Shown one piece after another: positions 8,162 to 18,008 of a stretch of 64,000 nt of DNA (its first letter is position 1; every line of letters begins with the position of its first letter). Source of the DNA: an uncultured Roseicyclus sp. GTDB taxonomy: Bacteria > Pseudomonadota > Alphaproteobacteria > Rhodobacterales > Rhodobacteraceae. The stretch covers positions 1,584,501 to 1,648,500 of the forward strand of contig CANLEH010000001.1 in assembly GCA_947489665.1 (NCBI GenBank). The letters run 5' to 3'. The notes under the pieces were generated by a model, which saw nothing but the letters and a program-made list of their open reading frames with translations, did no database searches and was not told the origin of the DNA. A program made the translations under genes and the position numbers.

Positions 8162-10378
8162 ATGCCCGACCTTCTGCTGGAACTGTTTTCCGAAGAAATC
8201 CCGGCCCGTATGCAGGGCAAGGCTGCTGATGATCTCAAGCGGCTGGTGACGGACGGTCTGGTCGACGCGGGCCTGACCTATGCCTCCGCCGGCGCGTTCG
8301 CGACGCCGCGTCGTCTGACCCTGACGGTTGAGGGGCTGACAGATGCCTCGCCCACAACGGTCGAAGAACGTCGCGGTCCCAAGGTCGGCGCCCCCGACAA
8401 GGCCATTGAAGGCTTTCTGCGCGGGGCAGGGGTGGCCCGCGAAGATCTGGTGGAGCGGGAGGAAAAGAAGGGCGCCTTCTACTTCGCCCAAGTCACCACC
8501 CAAGGCCGCCCGGCCGCTGATATCATCGCTGATCTTGTCCCCGGCGTGATCCGCACCTTCCCCTGGCCCAAATCCATGCGCTGGGGGGCGGGCAGCTTGC
8601 GCTGGGTGCGCCCGTTGCAGTCTATCCTGTGCATCCTGTCCGATGAGGCAGGCGCGGAGGTTGTCCCGTTCGAGGTTGACGGCTTCTCCGCAGGCAACAC
8701 GACCGAAGGGCACCGTTTCATGGCCCCGGGCCGCTTCGCTGTCTCTTCCTTCGAGGATTATGAGACCAAGCTGCGCGCTGCCAAAGTTGTCCTTTCTGCC
8801 GAGGCACGGGCCGAGACGATCTGGCACGACGCCACCAACATGGCCTTCGCCGCCGGTCTTGAAGTCGTTGAAGATAAAGGTCTTCTGGCCGAGGTCGCAG
8901 GCCTCGTCGAATGGCCTGTCGTCCTGATGGGCGAGATCGGTGAAGACTTCCTTGGTCTGCCGCCCGAGGTCCTGCAGACCTCCATGCGCGAACACCAGAA
9001 GTTCTTCTCTGTCCGCAACCCCGCCACCGGCCGGATCGAGCGTTTCATCACCGTCGCCAACCGCGAAACCGCCGACCAAGGTGCCACGATCATCGCAGGC
9101 AACGCGAAGGTTCTCTCCGCCCGTCTGGCCGACGCAAAATTCTTCTGGGACAACGACCTGCGCATCGCCCGCGACGGCATGGGCGACTGGCGCGAAGGCC
9201 TGAAAAACGTCACCTTCGAACGCCGCCTCGGCACCCAGGCTGAGCGCGTCGAGCGTATCGCGGCACTCGCCCGCGAAATCGCACCGATGGTTGATGCGGA
9301 CCCCACCGCAGCCGAGACCGCCGCCCGCATCGCTAAGGCCGACCTCAATTCAGAGATGGTCTACGAATTCCCCGAACTTCAAGGGGTTATGGGAAAATAC
9401 TACGCGCTGGAAGCAGGCCTAGCGCCGGAAATCGCCGCCGTCGCGGAGGAGCACTACGCGCCCCTCGGCCCCACCGACGACGTCCCCACCGCGCCGCTTT
9501 CGGTGGCCGTGGCGCTTGCCGACAAGCTCGACCTTCTGACCGGCTTCTGGGCCATCGACGAAAAACCGACCGGCTCCAAAGACCCCTTCGCCCTGCGCCG
9601 CGCGGCTTTGGGTGTGGTCCGCATCGTCGAAACCAACGGGCTGCGTTTGCGCCTCGACCGCTATTTCGATGCACAACTCGTGCGGCATAAAGGTGCGTTG
9701 ATTGAAGACGTCCAGTCCGAAGAGGTCGTTGATCTCTTGCGCGAAATTGCCGATCACGGCGTATTCGGCGCAGCCTTCCGAGCCGTGGTAGAGACGCGCG
9801 GAAAGGCATCCGAAGGTCTGGAAACGATGGCGTCCCAAGTGCCCGACAAATCCGACGACCTCCTCGCCTTCTTCCACGACCGCCTGAAGGTCCATCTCCG
9901 CTCGGAAAACATCCGCCACGACGTGATCGACGCGGCGCTCTCCAAGCCGCCCACCGACGACCTCACCCTCGTCGTCGCCCGCGCGCGCGCCCTCCAAGCG
10001 TTCCTCGACACGCCAGACGGCGAAAACCTGATCCAGGGCTACAAACGTTCCGCCAATATCCTCGCACAGGCCGAGGAGAAGGACGGCGTCGAATACCGCT
10101 ATGGCGCCGACGCCAAATTCGCCGAAACCGATGAGGAAAAGGCCCTCTTCACGGCCCTCGAAGCCGCCAACGCAGCCATCGCCCCCGCTATGGCCGACGA
10201 ACGCTTCGCCGATGCCATGGCCGAGATGGCCAAACTCCGCGCGCCCATCGACGCCTTCTTCGAGGCCGTGCAGGTCAACGCCGACAACGATATCGTCCGC
10301 CGCAACCGCCTGAACCTTCTGCACGACATCACGCAGACCTGTGGCGCCATCGCGGATCTGTCGCGAATCGAGGGCTGA
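8162..10378 (+). CDS. glyS: Glycyl-tRNA synthetase beta subunit
   Basis: 738 residues, a normal length for the family. GlyS binds tRNA-Gly and is needed for the alpha subunit's activity. The start MPDLLLELFSEEIPARMQ is diagnostic, as are RRLTLTVEGL, FPKSMRW-like (FPWPKSMRWG), MREHQKFFSV and KDPFALRRAALGVVRI. The C-terminal part is an anticodon-binding-like helical domain (DALSKPPTDDL onward). It follows the DUF6446 gene after 65 bp and presumably shares the glyQ promoter. Confidence 0.97.
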   Translation: MPDLLLELFSEEIPARMQGKAADDLKRLVTDGLVDAGLTYASAGAFATPRRLTLTVEGLTDASPTTVEERRGPKVGAPDKAIEGFLRGAGVAREDLVEREEKKGAFYFAQVTTQGRPAADIIADLVPGVIRTFPWPKSMRWGAGSLRWVRPLQSILCILSDEAGAEVVPFEVDGFSAGNTTEGHRFMAPGRFAVSSFEDYETKLRAAKVVLSAEARAETIWHDATNMAFAAGLEVVEDKGLLAEVAGLVEWPVVLMGEIGEDFLGLPPEVLQTSMREHQKFFSVRNPATGRIERFITVANRETADQGATIIAGNAKVLSARLADAKFFWDNDLRIARDGMGDWREGLKNVTFERRLGTQAERVERIAALAREIAPMVDADPTAAETAARIAKADLNSEMVYEFPELQGVMGKYYALEAGLAPEIAAVAEEHYAPLGPTDDVPTAPLSVAVALADKLDLLTGFWAIDEKPTGSKDPFALRRAALGVVRIVETNGLRLRLDRYFDAQLVRHKGALIEDVQSEEVVDLLREIADHGVFGAAFRAVVETRGKASEGLETMASQVPDKSDDLLAFFHDRLKVHLRSENIRHDVIDAALSKPPTDDLTLVVARARALQAFLDTPDGENLIQGYKRSANILAQAEEKDGVEYRYGADAKFAETDEEKALFTALEAANAAIAPAMADERFADAMAEMAKLRAPIDAFFEAVQVNADNDIVRRNRLNLLHDITQTCGAIADLSRIEG

Positions 10379-10519
10379 CAGCCCTTCGCCGCACCGCAGC
10401 GATCACTTTTCTTTGCAAATGCAGAAAAAACGCAGCGATCTGACACTATTTGCGTCCGCTAAACTAGACACAAAGCCTTCCGGTTGTATCGTGTGTACAA
10501 GTTTACCGGAGGCGAGCCC
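10379..10519. promoter_or_regulatory. glyS-ppdK intergenic region with TTTGCAAA motif
   Basis: The palindrome TTTGCAAA lies at 10412-10419 inside an A/T-rich stretch, flanked by two direct copies of GCAGCGATC (about 10397 and 10432). TTTGCAAA-type sites are described for RamB/PccR (ScfR-like) regulators of C2/C3 metabolism. A ScfR-type regulator is encoded at 45.6 kb in this window. A regulatory role before a PEP/pyruvate enzyme gene is inferred, not shown. Confidence 0.35.
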
Positions 10520-13042
10520 ATGCTCACCACACCCGACTTTGTCGAGATCACCCAGACCGCTGCGATCCGCAAGGACCGCCACGGCAACCGTGCGAAATGC
10601 CTGCAACGGCTAATCCGGCTGGATTTGCCGGTGCCGCACACCGTGGCACTCAGCTTCGACACCGTCCGCGCCATCGCGGACGGGCGGATGCCCGATCTGG
10701 ACGCGCTTGTGGGCGTGTTCGGGCAAGGCGCGCTTCTGTCGGTGCGGTCCTCGTCCGAGACGCCGGATTGGGGCGGGCCGGGGACAATTCTCAATATCGG
10801 CATGGGCGATGACGTCGCGCGCGAACTCGCGGAAACCCACGGGCCAGACGTCGCCGATGCCGCCTATACCGCGTTCATCCGCACTTTCGCCGTCGAAGTG
10901 CATCGCCTGGACGCCGACGAATTCGAAGGCCCCATCACGCCCCGCATCGCCAAAGAGGCCTATGAGGCCGAGATGGAAGAGCCCTTCCCACAAGACCCCA
11001 CGGTCCAACTGGCCGAGGTTCTGCGCTCCATGGCGCGGGCCTGGGATGGCACAACTGCACGCCTGCTGCGTCAGGCGCAGGGCGCACCCGCCGATGCGGG
11101 GCTAGGCCTCGTCGTGCAGAAAATGGCGCTGGGCCCGGGGCAGGGCATTTCCGGCGCGGGTGTGGTGCAATACGTCTCGTCCGAAACGGGTGAGCCGCAG
11201 GTCACAGGCCGCTATCTGCCACGCGGGCAGGGGCGTGAGGCGCTGACCGATGGCGAGGCACAGTTCATCGAAGGTGATCCCCGCGGCGCCTCCCTCGAAG
11301 ATATCGCGCCCGATCAGGTGCAGGCCTTGCGCGAAGCCGCGGCCCTGATGCGCATCCGGTTGCGCGAGGAAATGCAGACGGAATTCACGCTGATGGATGG
11401 GCAATTGTCCATCCTTGATGCCGTGCGCGCACCTCGGTCCGCCCGGGCCGAGGTTACAATCGCCGTCGCACTGGCCGAAGATGGCGTCATCCCGCGCGAA
11501 GAGGCGCTGATGCGGATTCCGCCCTTCACCCTCAATGGCTTGTTGCACCGACAGATCGCCGCCGGGGTTGAACGCGATTTGCTCACAACCGGCGTGGCAG
11601 CAGCCCCCGGTGCTGCGTCCGGCAAGATCGTCTTTTCGGCGGCCGCAGCCCAGGCCTCCGCCTCGCAGGGGGAGCCCTGTATTCTCGTGCGTCGTGAAAC
11701 CAGCCCGGAAGATATCCGGGGCATGCACGCGGCACAGGCAATTCTGACCGAACGGGGTGGGGCGACCTCCCATGCCGCCGTGATCGCCCGTGGGCTTGGC
11801 CTGCCCTGTGTGTCGGGCGCGACCCGTCTGCAATTGGATATGCGCAAGAAAACCCTCACCGTGCCCGGGCGCAAAGTGTTTCACGAAGGCGATGTGATCA
11901 CCATCGACGGCACGGCGGGCGAAGTGCTTGCCGGAAGCGTCAATATGGTCGAACCCGCCCTTGGCGGGGCCTTCGCCACGTTGATGGATTGGTCCGATGA
12001 AGCCCGCGATATTGGCGTGCGGGCCAATGCCGACACGCCTGAAGACGCCGCCATGGCGCATCGGTTCGGCGTCGACGGGATTGGCCTGTGCCGGACCGAG
12101 CATATGTTTTTCGACCCCGTTCGCCTGACCGTGATGCGCGAGATGATTTTTGCAGAAAACGCGCAGGATCGCGAAGCCGCGCTGGATCGCCTGCTGCCCA
12201 TGCAACGCGCTGATTTCATTGAGCTCTTCAAGCTCATGCGCGGCCAGCCCGTCACGATCCGTCTCTTCGATCCGCCGCTGCATGAATTCCTCCCCGGCGA
12301 CCGGGAAGGCACGCGCGCCTTGGCCGAAGCCCTTGATCTGCCGGTCAGCCGGGTCTCGTCGCGCATCGAAAACCTGCAGGAATTCAATCCGATGTTGGGT
12401 TTGCGGGGCGTGCGCCTTGGCGTGACCATCCCCGAAATCTACGAAATGCAAGCCCGCGCTATCTTTGAGGCGACCATCAAGGTCTCCAAGAAAGGCGCCC
12501 CGATTGTGCCTGAGATCATGATCCCCCTCGTCTCCGCCAGACGAGAGGTGGAGCTAGTGAAAGCCCGGATCGACGGCATCGCGGCCGAAGTGCGCGCCAA
12601 ATCCGGCATCGACTTCGATTACCGCCTTGGTGTCATGGTTGAAACGCCACGTGCCGCTTTGCGTGCTGGCGAGATTGCCGAGCATTCCGCGTTTCTGTCA
12701 TTCGGGACGAACGACTTGACCCAAATGACCTATGGTCTGTCACGCGATGATGCGGGGCGGTTCATGTCTGCCTATGTGCAGCAGGGCGTGTTTCCCGAGG
12801 ATCCGTTCCGCGAATTGGACGTCGAAGGTGTGGGCGAACTGTTGCTTTTGGGTGCCGAACGGGGCCGTGCGGCGCGCCCGGACATCACCTTGGCGCTGTG
12901 TGGAGAGCACGGTGGACACCCCGAAGCGGTTGATTTTTCGCGAAAAGCCGGGTTCGACTACGTGTCTTGTTCCCCGTTTCGGGTGCCAGTTGCAAAGCTG
13001 GCGGCGGCGCAATTTGCCATTCGTGACAAGGGTTTGGAATAA
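10520..13042 (+). CDS. ppdK: Divergent pyruvate phosphate dikinase / PEP-utilising enzyme
   Basis: 840 residues, slightly shorter than usual PPDK (about 880). PPDK interconverts pyruvate + ATP + Pi and PEP + AMP + PPi. The N-terminal nucleotide-binding part is divergent: the usual GGKGANL segment reads NRAKCLQRL, while SVRSSSE keeps the SVRSG-like loop. The swivelling phosphohistidine domain is intact (GGATSHAAVIARGLGLPC, His about 420), and the C-terminal PEP-binding barrel has FGTNDLTQMTYG and the catalytic CGEHGGHP (Cys about 794). The ATG at 10520 has GGAGG eight bases upstream. The specificity of the altered ATP site is open. Confidence 0.85.
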   Translation: MLTTPDFVEITQTAAIRKDRHGNRAKCLQRLIRLDLPVPHTVALSFDTVRAIADGRMPDLDALVGVFGQGALLSVRSSSETPDWGGPGTILNIGMGDDVARELAETHGPDVADAAYTAFIRTFAVEVHRLDADEFEGPITPRIAKEAYEAEMEEPFPQDPTVQLAEVLRSMARAWDGTTARLLRQAQGAPADAGLGLVVQKMALGPGQGISGAGVVQYVSSETGEPQVTGRYLPRGQGREALTDGEAQFIEGDPRGASLEDIAPDQVQALREAAALMRIRLREEMQTEFTLMDGQLSILDAVRAPRSARAEVTIAVALAEDGVIPREEALMRIPPFTLNGLLHRQIAAGVERDLLTTGVAAAPGAASGKIVFSAAAAQASASQGEPCILVRRETSPEDIRGMHAAQAILTERGGATSHAAVIARGLGLPCVSGATRLQLDMRKKTLTVPGRKVFHEGDVITIDGTAGEVLAGSVNMVEPALGGAFATLMDWSDEARDIGVRANADTPEDAAMAHRFGVDGIGLCRTEHMFFDPVRLTVMREMIFAENAQDREAALDRLLPMQRADFIELFKLMRGQPVTIRLFDPPLHEFLPGDREGTRALAEALDLPVSRVSSRIENLQEFNPMLGLRGVRLGVTIPEIYEMQARAIFEATIKVSKKGAPIVPEIMIPLVSARREVELVKARIDGIAAEVRAKSGIDFDYRLGVMVETPRAALRAGEIAEHSAFLSFGTNDLTQMTYGLSRDDAGRFMSAYVQQGVFPEDPFRELDVEGVGELLLLGAERGRAARPDITLALCGEHGGHPEAVDFSRKAGFDYVSCSPFRVPVAKLAAAQFAIRDKGLE

Positions 13043-13044
13043 GC

Positions 13045-13065
13045 CGTTAAAGTGTCGCTTTAACG
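13045..13065 (+). terminator. Weak terminator-like hairpin after ppdK
   Basis: CGTTAAAG-TGTCG-CTTTAACG, an 8-bp stem with a 5-base loop immediately after the ppdK stop. There is no T-run, so it may be an mRNA 3' end stabiliser rather than an intrinsic terminator. Confidence 0.4.
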
Positions 13066-13117
13066 CGCGCCGACCCAATAGCTAGGGGCAGGATAACCGA
13101 TAAACGCAAGATTCAGA

Positions 13118-13154
13118 GCGAATTTTGCGAATTTTCCGAAATGCGCTACGTAGC
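13118..13154. promoter_or_regulatory. Tandem repeat and palindrome before the SleB-type gene
   Basis: Two head-to-tail copies of GCGAATTTT (13118-13126 and 13127-13135) are followed by the palindrome GCTACGTAGC (13145-13154), 70-110 bp before the hydrolase start. This is a possible regulator site; no known consensus is matched. Confidence 0.3.
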
Positions 13155-13225
13155 CGAAAAAGGACAAGAGGTCCGGATCCGCTGAGCAGAGCGGGTTCAT
13201 CAAAGGCCTCTGGAAGGGTACGAAA

Positions 13226-13909
13226 ATGATGCATCGGACTTTGGCCGCGTTTGGCGCGGGCCTGATTGGTTTGTGTGTGACCACTGGGGCAGTGGCGCAG
13301 AATGTAACGGAATTGGAAGTGACGCTCAGCACGTCGGCCACGGCGTCCGGGCTGTCGAATGTGCTCGATCAGCTTATGGGCGTGGAAAATGCATCCCTCT
13401 CGGGGGTGAATGCGACACGGCTGCGCACGCTCGCCTCTCCGTTTTCTGGCACCGCATCCGATGATCCCCGCATCATGGACGCCTCCGCCTTGATGGCGCT
13501 GCCTACCCCGCGCGGCGGAGAAGGCTGGCGCTGCCTGACCGAAGCCCTGTATTTCGAGGCACGTGGCGAGCCGGTCGAAGGCCAATATGCCGTGGCCGAG
13601 GTCATTTTGAACCGCGTCGACCATGCCAATTACCCTGATAGCATCTGCGGCGTGATCAATCAGGGCACGGGGCGGCAATTTGCCTGCCAATTCACCTATA
13701 CCTGCGATGGGCGTCCCGAGGAGATCGGCGATGAGAACGCCTGGCACCGTTTGGGTCATATCGCGCGCATCATGATCGACGGCGCGCCGCGCGATCTGAC
13801 TGCCGGTGCGACCCACTACCACGCCGATTTCGTGAACCCGCAATGGGCCTCGCTCTATCCGATGACGGCAGATATCGGCATCCACCACTTCTATCGCCAG
13901 CAATACTGA
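13226..13909 (+). CDS. Cell wall hydrolase, SleB family
   Basis: 227 residues. A signal peptide ([15 protein letters not shown], cleavage near AVA-QN) is followed by an unstructured linker and a SleB/Hydrolase_2 domain from about residue 102. The motif [13 protein letters not shown] carries the catalytic Glu typical of this transglycosylase-like family, with [10 protein letters not shown] and [15 protein letters not shown] downstream. The probable role is cleavage of peptidoglycan glycan strands during growth in the periplasm. Four Cys residues (CLTE, SICGV, ACQF, TCDG) are spaced as in exported SleB-like enzymes. It appears monocistronic. Confidence 0.9.
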   Translation: MMHRTLAAFGAGLIGLCVTTGAVAQNVTELEVTLSTSATASGLSNVLDQLMGVENASLSGVNATRLRTLASPFSGTASDDPRIMDASALMALPTPRGGEGWRCLTEALYFEARGEPVEGQYAVAEVILNRVDHANYPDSICGVINQGTGRQFACQFTYTCDGRPEEIGDENAWHRLGHIARIMIDGAPRDLTAGATHYHADFVNPQWASLYPMTADIGIHHFYRQQY

Positions 13910-13941
13910 CGCCACGCGCGTCGGAATTGGACTGATACGCG

Positions 13942-13961
13942 CCGCAAGCTGGTCCTTGCGG
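13942..13961 (+). terminator. Hairpin between the SleB-type gene and folB
   Basis: CCGCAAG-CTGGTC-CTTGCGG, a 7-bp perfect stem 33 bp after the hydrolase stop, followed by the T-poor TGATCGTTT. It is a plausible but weak terminator. Confidence 0.4.
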
Positions 13962-14009
13962 TGATCGTTTCCCGTGGTATCCCGCCTTTGGCTGATTGCG
14001 AGGAGAGCC

Positions 14010-14939
14010 ATGAGCGACGAGATTACACAGGCATTCGACCATCCGTCCGAACGCGCGAAAGCAACCGCCGGCGACGTCCCGCGCGACCGCATCTCCATGA
14101 CCGACCATGTCCGCGAGGTCGAGATCGGCGCCTTCCAGGCCGAACGCGGCGTGACTCAGAAAATCCGCTTCGATGTGGTGGTTGAGGTTGAGACCCGCGC
14201 CGAGCAGGCGATTGACGATGTGGACCGCATCCTCAGCTACGACACCATCGTTGAGGCGATTGACGCAGCCCTCCACGCGGAGCGTGTGAACCTGTTGGAA
14301 ACCCTCGCCGCGCGCATCGCCGACGGAATTATCGAACACCCCCTGGCCGCGCGTGCCTTCGTGCGCATCGGCAAGCTCGACCGTGGCCCGTACACGCTTG
14401 GTGTCGAAATCGTCCGCACGCCGCCACAAGGCCGTCGACGCCTGCGCCTTCTGGCCGACGCAGCCCCGCACCCGGTTGTGGTGTTTCTGTCCAACGCGGC
14501 CGTGGCCCGCCCCGATCTGTCTGCCCTTCTTGACCGGCTCGAAGACCTCGACGCGCCGCTGATCCTATGCGTCGACACGCCCGATCTGGAACAACCCGTA
14601 GCCGATCACGCCATGCCCCAGCGCCGCATCGCGCTGCTCGCGATCGAGCAGCAGGCCTGGGTTCTTGCCGCCCGCGATCCGCGCTGCGTCGTCGTCGACA
14701 GCCGGACTGAGCTTGATTGGGCCATGAAACAAGGTCAGATCAGCGTCTGGGCCCCGTCCAAACTGGTCCTCGACGCCGTCGATGGCCCCGGCGCACAGGT
14801 CACGGAACCCCTGGCGCTCACCCAATGGCTGGCCGAGGCGTTTGAAGCCCGCTCCTTGCTCATGTTCGGGGCCGACAATGCACAGTCATTTGCCGCAGAT
14901 GCGCTTCCCAGCCTGGCCCAGATCACGCAAGACGCATAA
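14010..14939 (+). CDS. folB: Dihydroneopterin aldolase with long C-terminal extension
   Basis: 309 residues, against about 120 for ordinary FolB. Residues 25-145 are the DHNA domain: REVEIGAFQAERGVTQKIRF, a DTIVEAID-like YDTIV segment, LLETLAARIADGI and RIGKLDRGPYTLGVEI with the catalytic Lys. It cleaves dihydroneopterin to 6-hydroxymethyl-dihydropterin in folate synthesis; FolP, the next step, is encoded downstream. The extension (about 150-309) ends with WAPSKLVLDA ... LTQWLAEAFEARSLLMFG, which recalls the end of amino-acid-kinase folds. AGGAGA precedes the ATG at 14010. Confidence 0.88.
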   Translation: MSDEITQAFDHPSERAKATAGDVPRDRISMTDHVREVEIGAFQAERGVTQKIRFDVVVEVETRAEQAIDDVDRILSYDTIVEAIDAALHAERVNLLETLAARIADGIIEHPLAARAFVRIGKLDRGPYTLGVEIVRTPPQGRRRLRLLADAAPHPVVVFLSNAAVARPDLSALLDRLEDLDAPLILCVDTPDLEQPVADHAMPQRRIALLAIEQQAWVLAARDPRCVVVDSRTELDWAMKQGQISVWAPSKLVLDAVDGPGAQVTEPLALTQWLAEAFEARSLLMFGADNAQSFAADALPSLAQITQDA

Positions 14940-15366
14940 GCAATTGCCCATCCGCCTGCCTGTCCTCAACCCGAAACCCGGCCTTCTCCATGACCCGCTG
15001 GGATGACACTGACCCTTCGGACACATGGCCAAAGAACCGCTGCGCGTTCAGCGGGCCGCGGGCATGGTCCAGCGCGGCCAGCAGGAACTCACTGGCCAAG
15101 CCCTGACCCCACATATCGGGCAGGAAGTGAAACAAAACCTCCAGCCCGTCATCGCCAAAGCCAAGGCGAAATCCACCCACACCGATATCATTGCCCGCAT
15201 GCGACAGCGTCCAGGGCGAAATCCGGTGGCGGCTCCAATCCTGCATATCCCGCTCCAGATCGCCTTCTCCGCGCGCTCCAAACAGCTGCTGGTAAAGGCC
15301 AAGCGCCAGTGGGCTTGGGGCACGGCCAGACAGGCGCAGCGTGCGGAAGGCGAAACGATCGGTCAT
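14923..15366 (-). CDS. GNAT-family N-acetyltransferase
   Basis: 147 residues. It has a GNAT fold: FRTLRLSGRAPSPLAL at the start, a central GVGGFRLGFGD strand, an acetyl-CoA loop region around DMWGQGLASEFLLAALDHA, and SSQRVMEKAGFR at the end, as in RimJ/RimL-type enzymes. The substrate is unknown. Its 3' end overlaps the 3' end of folB by 17 bp in convergent orientation. An ATG 12 bases upstream (15378) is possible, but MTDRFAF is the more usual start. Confidence 0.82.
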   Translation of the reverse strand: MTDRFAFRTLRLSGRAPSPLALGLYQQLFGARGEGDLERDMQDWSRHRISPWTLSHAGNDIGVGGFRLGFGDDGLEVLFHFLPDMWGQGLASEFLLAALDHARGPLNAQRFFGHVSEGSVSSQRVMEKAGFRVEDRQADGQLLMRLA

Positions 15367-15472
15367 CCCGCAAAGCATTTCAGAGTTTTTTGAATCTCGC
15401 GACTCTCAAGTTGATAGCTTTTACAATGCCCTGCGGCCTTGTCCGCATTCCGACTTCAAGTTACCCCGCGCC

Positions 15473-16486
15473 ATGACCCAGTATTTCCGCCCGATCCCGT
15501 CCTGTGACCCCGCCCGACCGGCTGATGCACTGCCAATTGCCGGTGGATGGACGTGGTTTGACCGGGTCGAAGTGCTTTCGCGCACCGCCGCGCCGCAAAT
15601 CGTGCCCATGACGGACGTGCCAGATGCCATTCTGGCGTCCATGACTGGCCCGCGCGCGGCCTTTGGGCCATTGGCGATGGACGTCCCGCGGCTGATGGGC
15701 ATCCTCAACACCACGCCCGACAGCTTCTCGGACGGCAGCAAATTCACCCAAGTCGATGCCGCGCTGACTCACGCCAAAGCCATGCTGGCCGACGGTGCTG
15801 ACCTGATCGACATCGGGGGGGAATCGACCCGACCCGGCGCGGAAGAGATCGCGATAGCTGAGGAAATCGACCGAACCGCCCCGGTGATCGAGGCGCTGGC
15901 GCAGCAGGGCGGCGCGTTCATCAGCCTTGATACCCGCAAGGCCGGGGTGGCCGAAGCCGGGCTTGCCGCAGGCGCCGGTGCACTCAACGATGTCTCGGGC
16001 CTTCGCTTTGATCCACGCCTTGCCGATGTGGCCGCCGCCAGCGGTAAGCCCTTGATCCTGATGCATTCCATCGAAGACCCACAGACCATGCAGGAAGCGG
16101 CAGAGACGGCCTATTCGGATGTCCTTCTCGATGTCTATGACGGCCTCCAATCCGCGATCGACACCGCGGTTGCGGCGGGCGTGGACCGGGCCCGCATCAT
16201 CGTGGATCCCGGCATCGGCTTCGGCAAGACCGAGGCGCAGAACCTTGCCCTGATTGCGCGGCTGTCGCTGTTTCACACCTTGGGCTGCCCGATCCTGTTG
16301 GGCGTGTCGCGCAAAGGGTTCATCGGTCGCATCTCGGGCGAGGCGCAGGCAGACCAGCGCGGGGCCGGATCGGCGGCAATCGGCCTGTGGGCCTTGGCGC
16401 AGGGCGTTCAAATTCTGCGTGTCCATGATATAAAGCTGCACAGACAGGCAATCGACCTGTGGCGTGCCGCGAACGCGGTGCAGTAA
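15473..16486 (+). CDS. folP: Dihydropteroate synthase
   Basis: 337 residues. It condenses 6-hydroxymethyl-dihydropterin diphosphate with p-aminobenzoate, the sulfonamide-sensitive step of folate synthesis. Motifs in order: [52 protein letters not shown] and [11 protein letters not shown], all from the TIM-barrel active site. About 70 residues precede the barrel, as in other Rhodobacterales FolP. The ATG at 15473 is the first consistent with the family. glmM follows after 23 bp, so folP-glmM is probably one transcript. Confidence 0.96.
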   Translation: MTQYFRPIPSCDPARPADALPIAGGWTWFDRVEVLSRTAAPQIVPMTDVPDAILASMTGPRAAFGPLAMDVPRLMGILNTTPDSFSDGSKFTQVDAALTHAKAMLADGADLIDIGGESTRPGAEEIAIAEEIDRTAPVIEALAQQGGAFISLDTRKAGVAEAGLAAGAGALNDVSGLRFDPRLADVAAASGKPLILMHSIEDPQTMQEAAETAYSDVLLDVYDGLQSAIDTAVAAGVDRARIIVDPGIGFGKTEAQNLALIARLSLFHTLGCPILLGVSRKGFIGRISGEAQADQRGAGSAAIGLWALAQGVQILRVHDIKLHRQAIDLWRAANAVQ

Positions 16487-16509
16487 ATGGAACCGGGGTA
16501 CGAGCAGAT

Positions 16510-17853
16510 ATGACACGCAAACTCTTCGGCACCGATGGGGTGCGCGGGCAGGCCAATTCCTATCCGATGACCGCAGAAATGGCGCTCAAGATCGGCGCCG
16601 CTGCAGGGCGATATTTCCGCCGTGATGGGGCCGCTGGCCACCGTGTCGTGATCGGTAAGGATACGCGCCTGTCAGGCTACATGATCGAAAACGCGCTTAC
16701 CGCGGGTCTGACTTCCACTGGCATGAACGTCCTGCTGTTGGGGCCGGTGCCCACACCCGCCGTTGGCATGCTGACACCGTCCATGCGCGCGGATGTGGGT
16801 GTGATGATTTCAGCCAGCCACAACCCGGCGGAAGATAACGGGATCAAGCTTTTTGGGCCCGATGGCTTCAAGCTCGATGACGCCGCAGAACGGGCGATTG
16901 AAGAAATGGCCCTTGGTGAAGTGGAGCCTGTGCAGGCGACCAATATCGGGCGCGCTAAGCGCATCGACGATGGGCGCTTCCGCTACCTTGAGCGTGTGAA
17001 ATCGACCTTTCCGACCGCCTTGCGTCTGGATGGGCTGAAGGTTGTGATCGATTGCGCCAACGGGGCCGCTTACCGCGCCGCGCCTGAAGTGCTTTGGGAA
17101 TTGGGGGCCGAGGTAATCCCACTGGGAGTGGAGCCCAACGGCCTGAACATCAACTTGGGCTGTGGTTCAACCAAGCCCGAAGCGGCAGCCGCAAAGATCC
17201 GCGAAACGGGGGCCGATGTCGGGATCTGCCTCGACGGGGACGCGGACCGCGTGATCTTGATTGATGAAGCGGGCGCCGTGGCCGATGGCGACCAGATCAT
17301 GGCCTTGTTCGCAAACCGATGGGCTGAGGATGGGCGGCTGAAAGGCGATACGCTTGCCGCGACTGTCATGTCGAACCTAGGGCTGGAGCGTTATCTGGCG
17401 GATCGGTCGATCCGGCTGCATCGCACGGCAGTGGGCGACCGGTATGTGGTCGAGGCGATGCGCGCCAATGGCCTCAACCTGGGCGGCGAGCAATCGGGCC
17501 ATATCGTGATGACCGACTATGCGACCACCGGCGACGGGTTGGTGGCCGGGCTGCAATTCCTGGCCGAGATGGTGCGCACCGGGCAGCCCGCCAGCACGCT
17601 GACCCGCAGTTTTGAGAAGGTGCCGCAACTCTTGAAAAACGTCCGCTACGGGGCAGGGGCCACGCCGTTGGAGGCGCCAGCGGTCAAGCAAGCCATTGCC
17701 GAGGCCGAGGCGCGTTTGGTTGGAGCGGGCCGCCTTTTGATCCGCAAATCCGGGACCGAGCCGCTGATCCGCGTGATGGCGGAGGCGGAGGACGAGGGGC
17801 TGATGAACGAGGTCGTGGACCAGATCGTCGGCGCGGTTGAAGCCTCCGTTTGA
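16510..17853 (+). CDS. glmM: Phosphoglucosamine mutase
   Basis: 447 residues, the normal family length. It converts glucosamine-6-phosphate to glucosamine-1-phosphate for UDP-GlcNAc, peptidoglycan and LPS synthesis. It starts [13 protein letters not shown]. The phosphoserine loop [14 protein letters not shown] (Ser about 102), the Mg-binding DGDADR (about 241), the sugar-binding GGEQSGHI and the phosphate-binding [12 protein letters not shown] are all present. Pairing with folP is common in many bacteria. Confidence 0.97.
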   Translation: MTRKLFGTDGVRGQANSYPMTAEMALKIGAAAGRYFRRDGAAGHRVVIGKDTRLSGYMIENALTAGLTSTGMNVLLLGPVPTPAVGMLTPSMRADVGVMISASHNPAEDNGIKLFGPDGFKLDDAAERAIEEMALGEVEPVQATNIGRAKRIDDGRFRYLERVKSTFPTALRLDGLKVVIDCANGAAYRAAPEVLWELGAEVIPLGVEPNGLNINLGCGSTKPEAAAAKIRETGADVGICLDGDADRVILIDEAGAVADGDQIMALFANRWAEDGRLKGDTLAATVMSNLGLERYLADRSIRLHRTAVGDRYVVEAMRANGLNLGGEQSGHIVMTDYATTGDGLVAGLQFLAEMVRTGQPASTLTRSFEKVPQLLKNVRYGAGATPLEAPAVKQAIAEAEARLVGAGRLLIRKSGTEPLIRVMAEAEDEGLMNEVVDQIVGAVEASV

Positions 17854-18008
17854 GCGCGTTGCTCATTCAATTTTGAATAGCGGCGGTGTGGTTTCGGGCG
17901 TTTTCCATTCATTCTTGAACGATCAACGTGATACCGCGTCGCGCCCTCAACGGGCCGTGACGTAGCGTTTCGCTTTGGTTTGGCCCTCCACGGGCGCAGG
18001 CTTGTGCC

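Noticed and set aside
11102-12451. Frame of 449 codons antisense to the PPDK-like gene
   Set aside because: The PPDK reading frame has clear catalytic motifs throughout; the antisense frame is His/Gly-rich with no family features.
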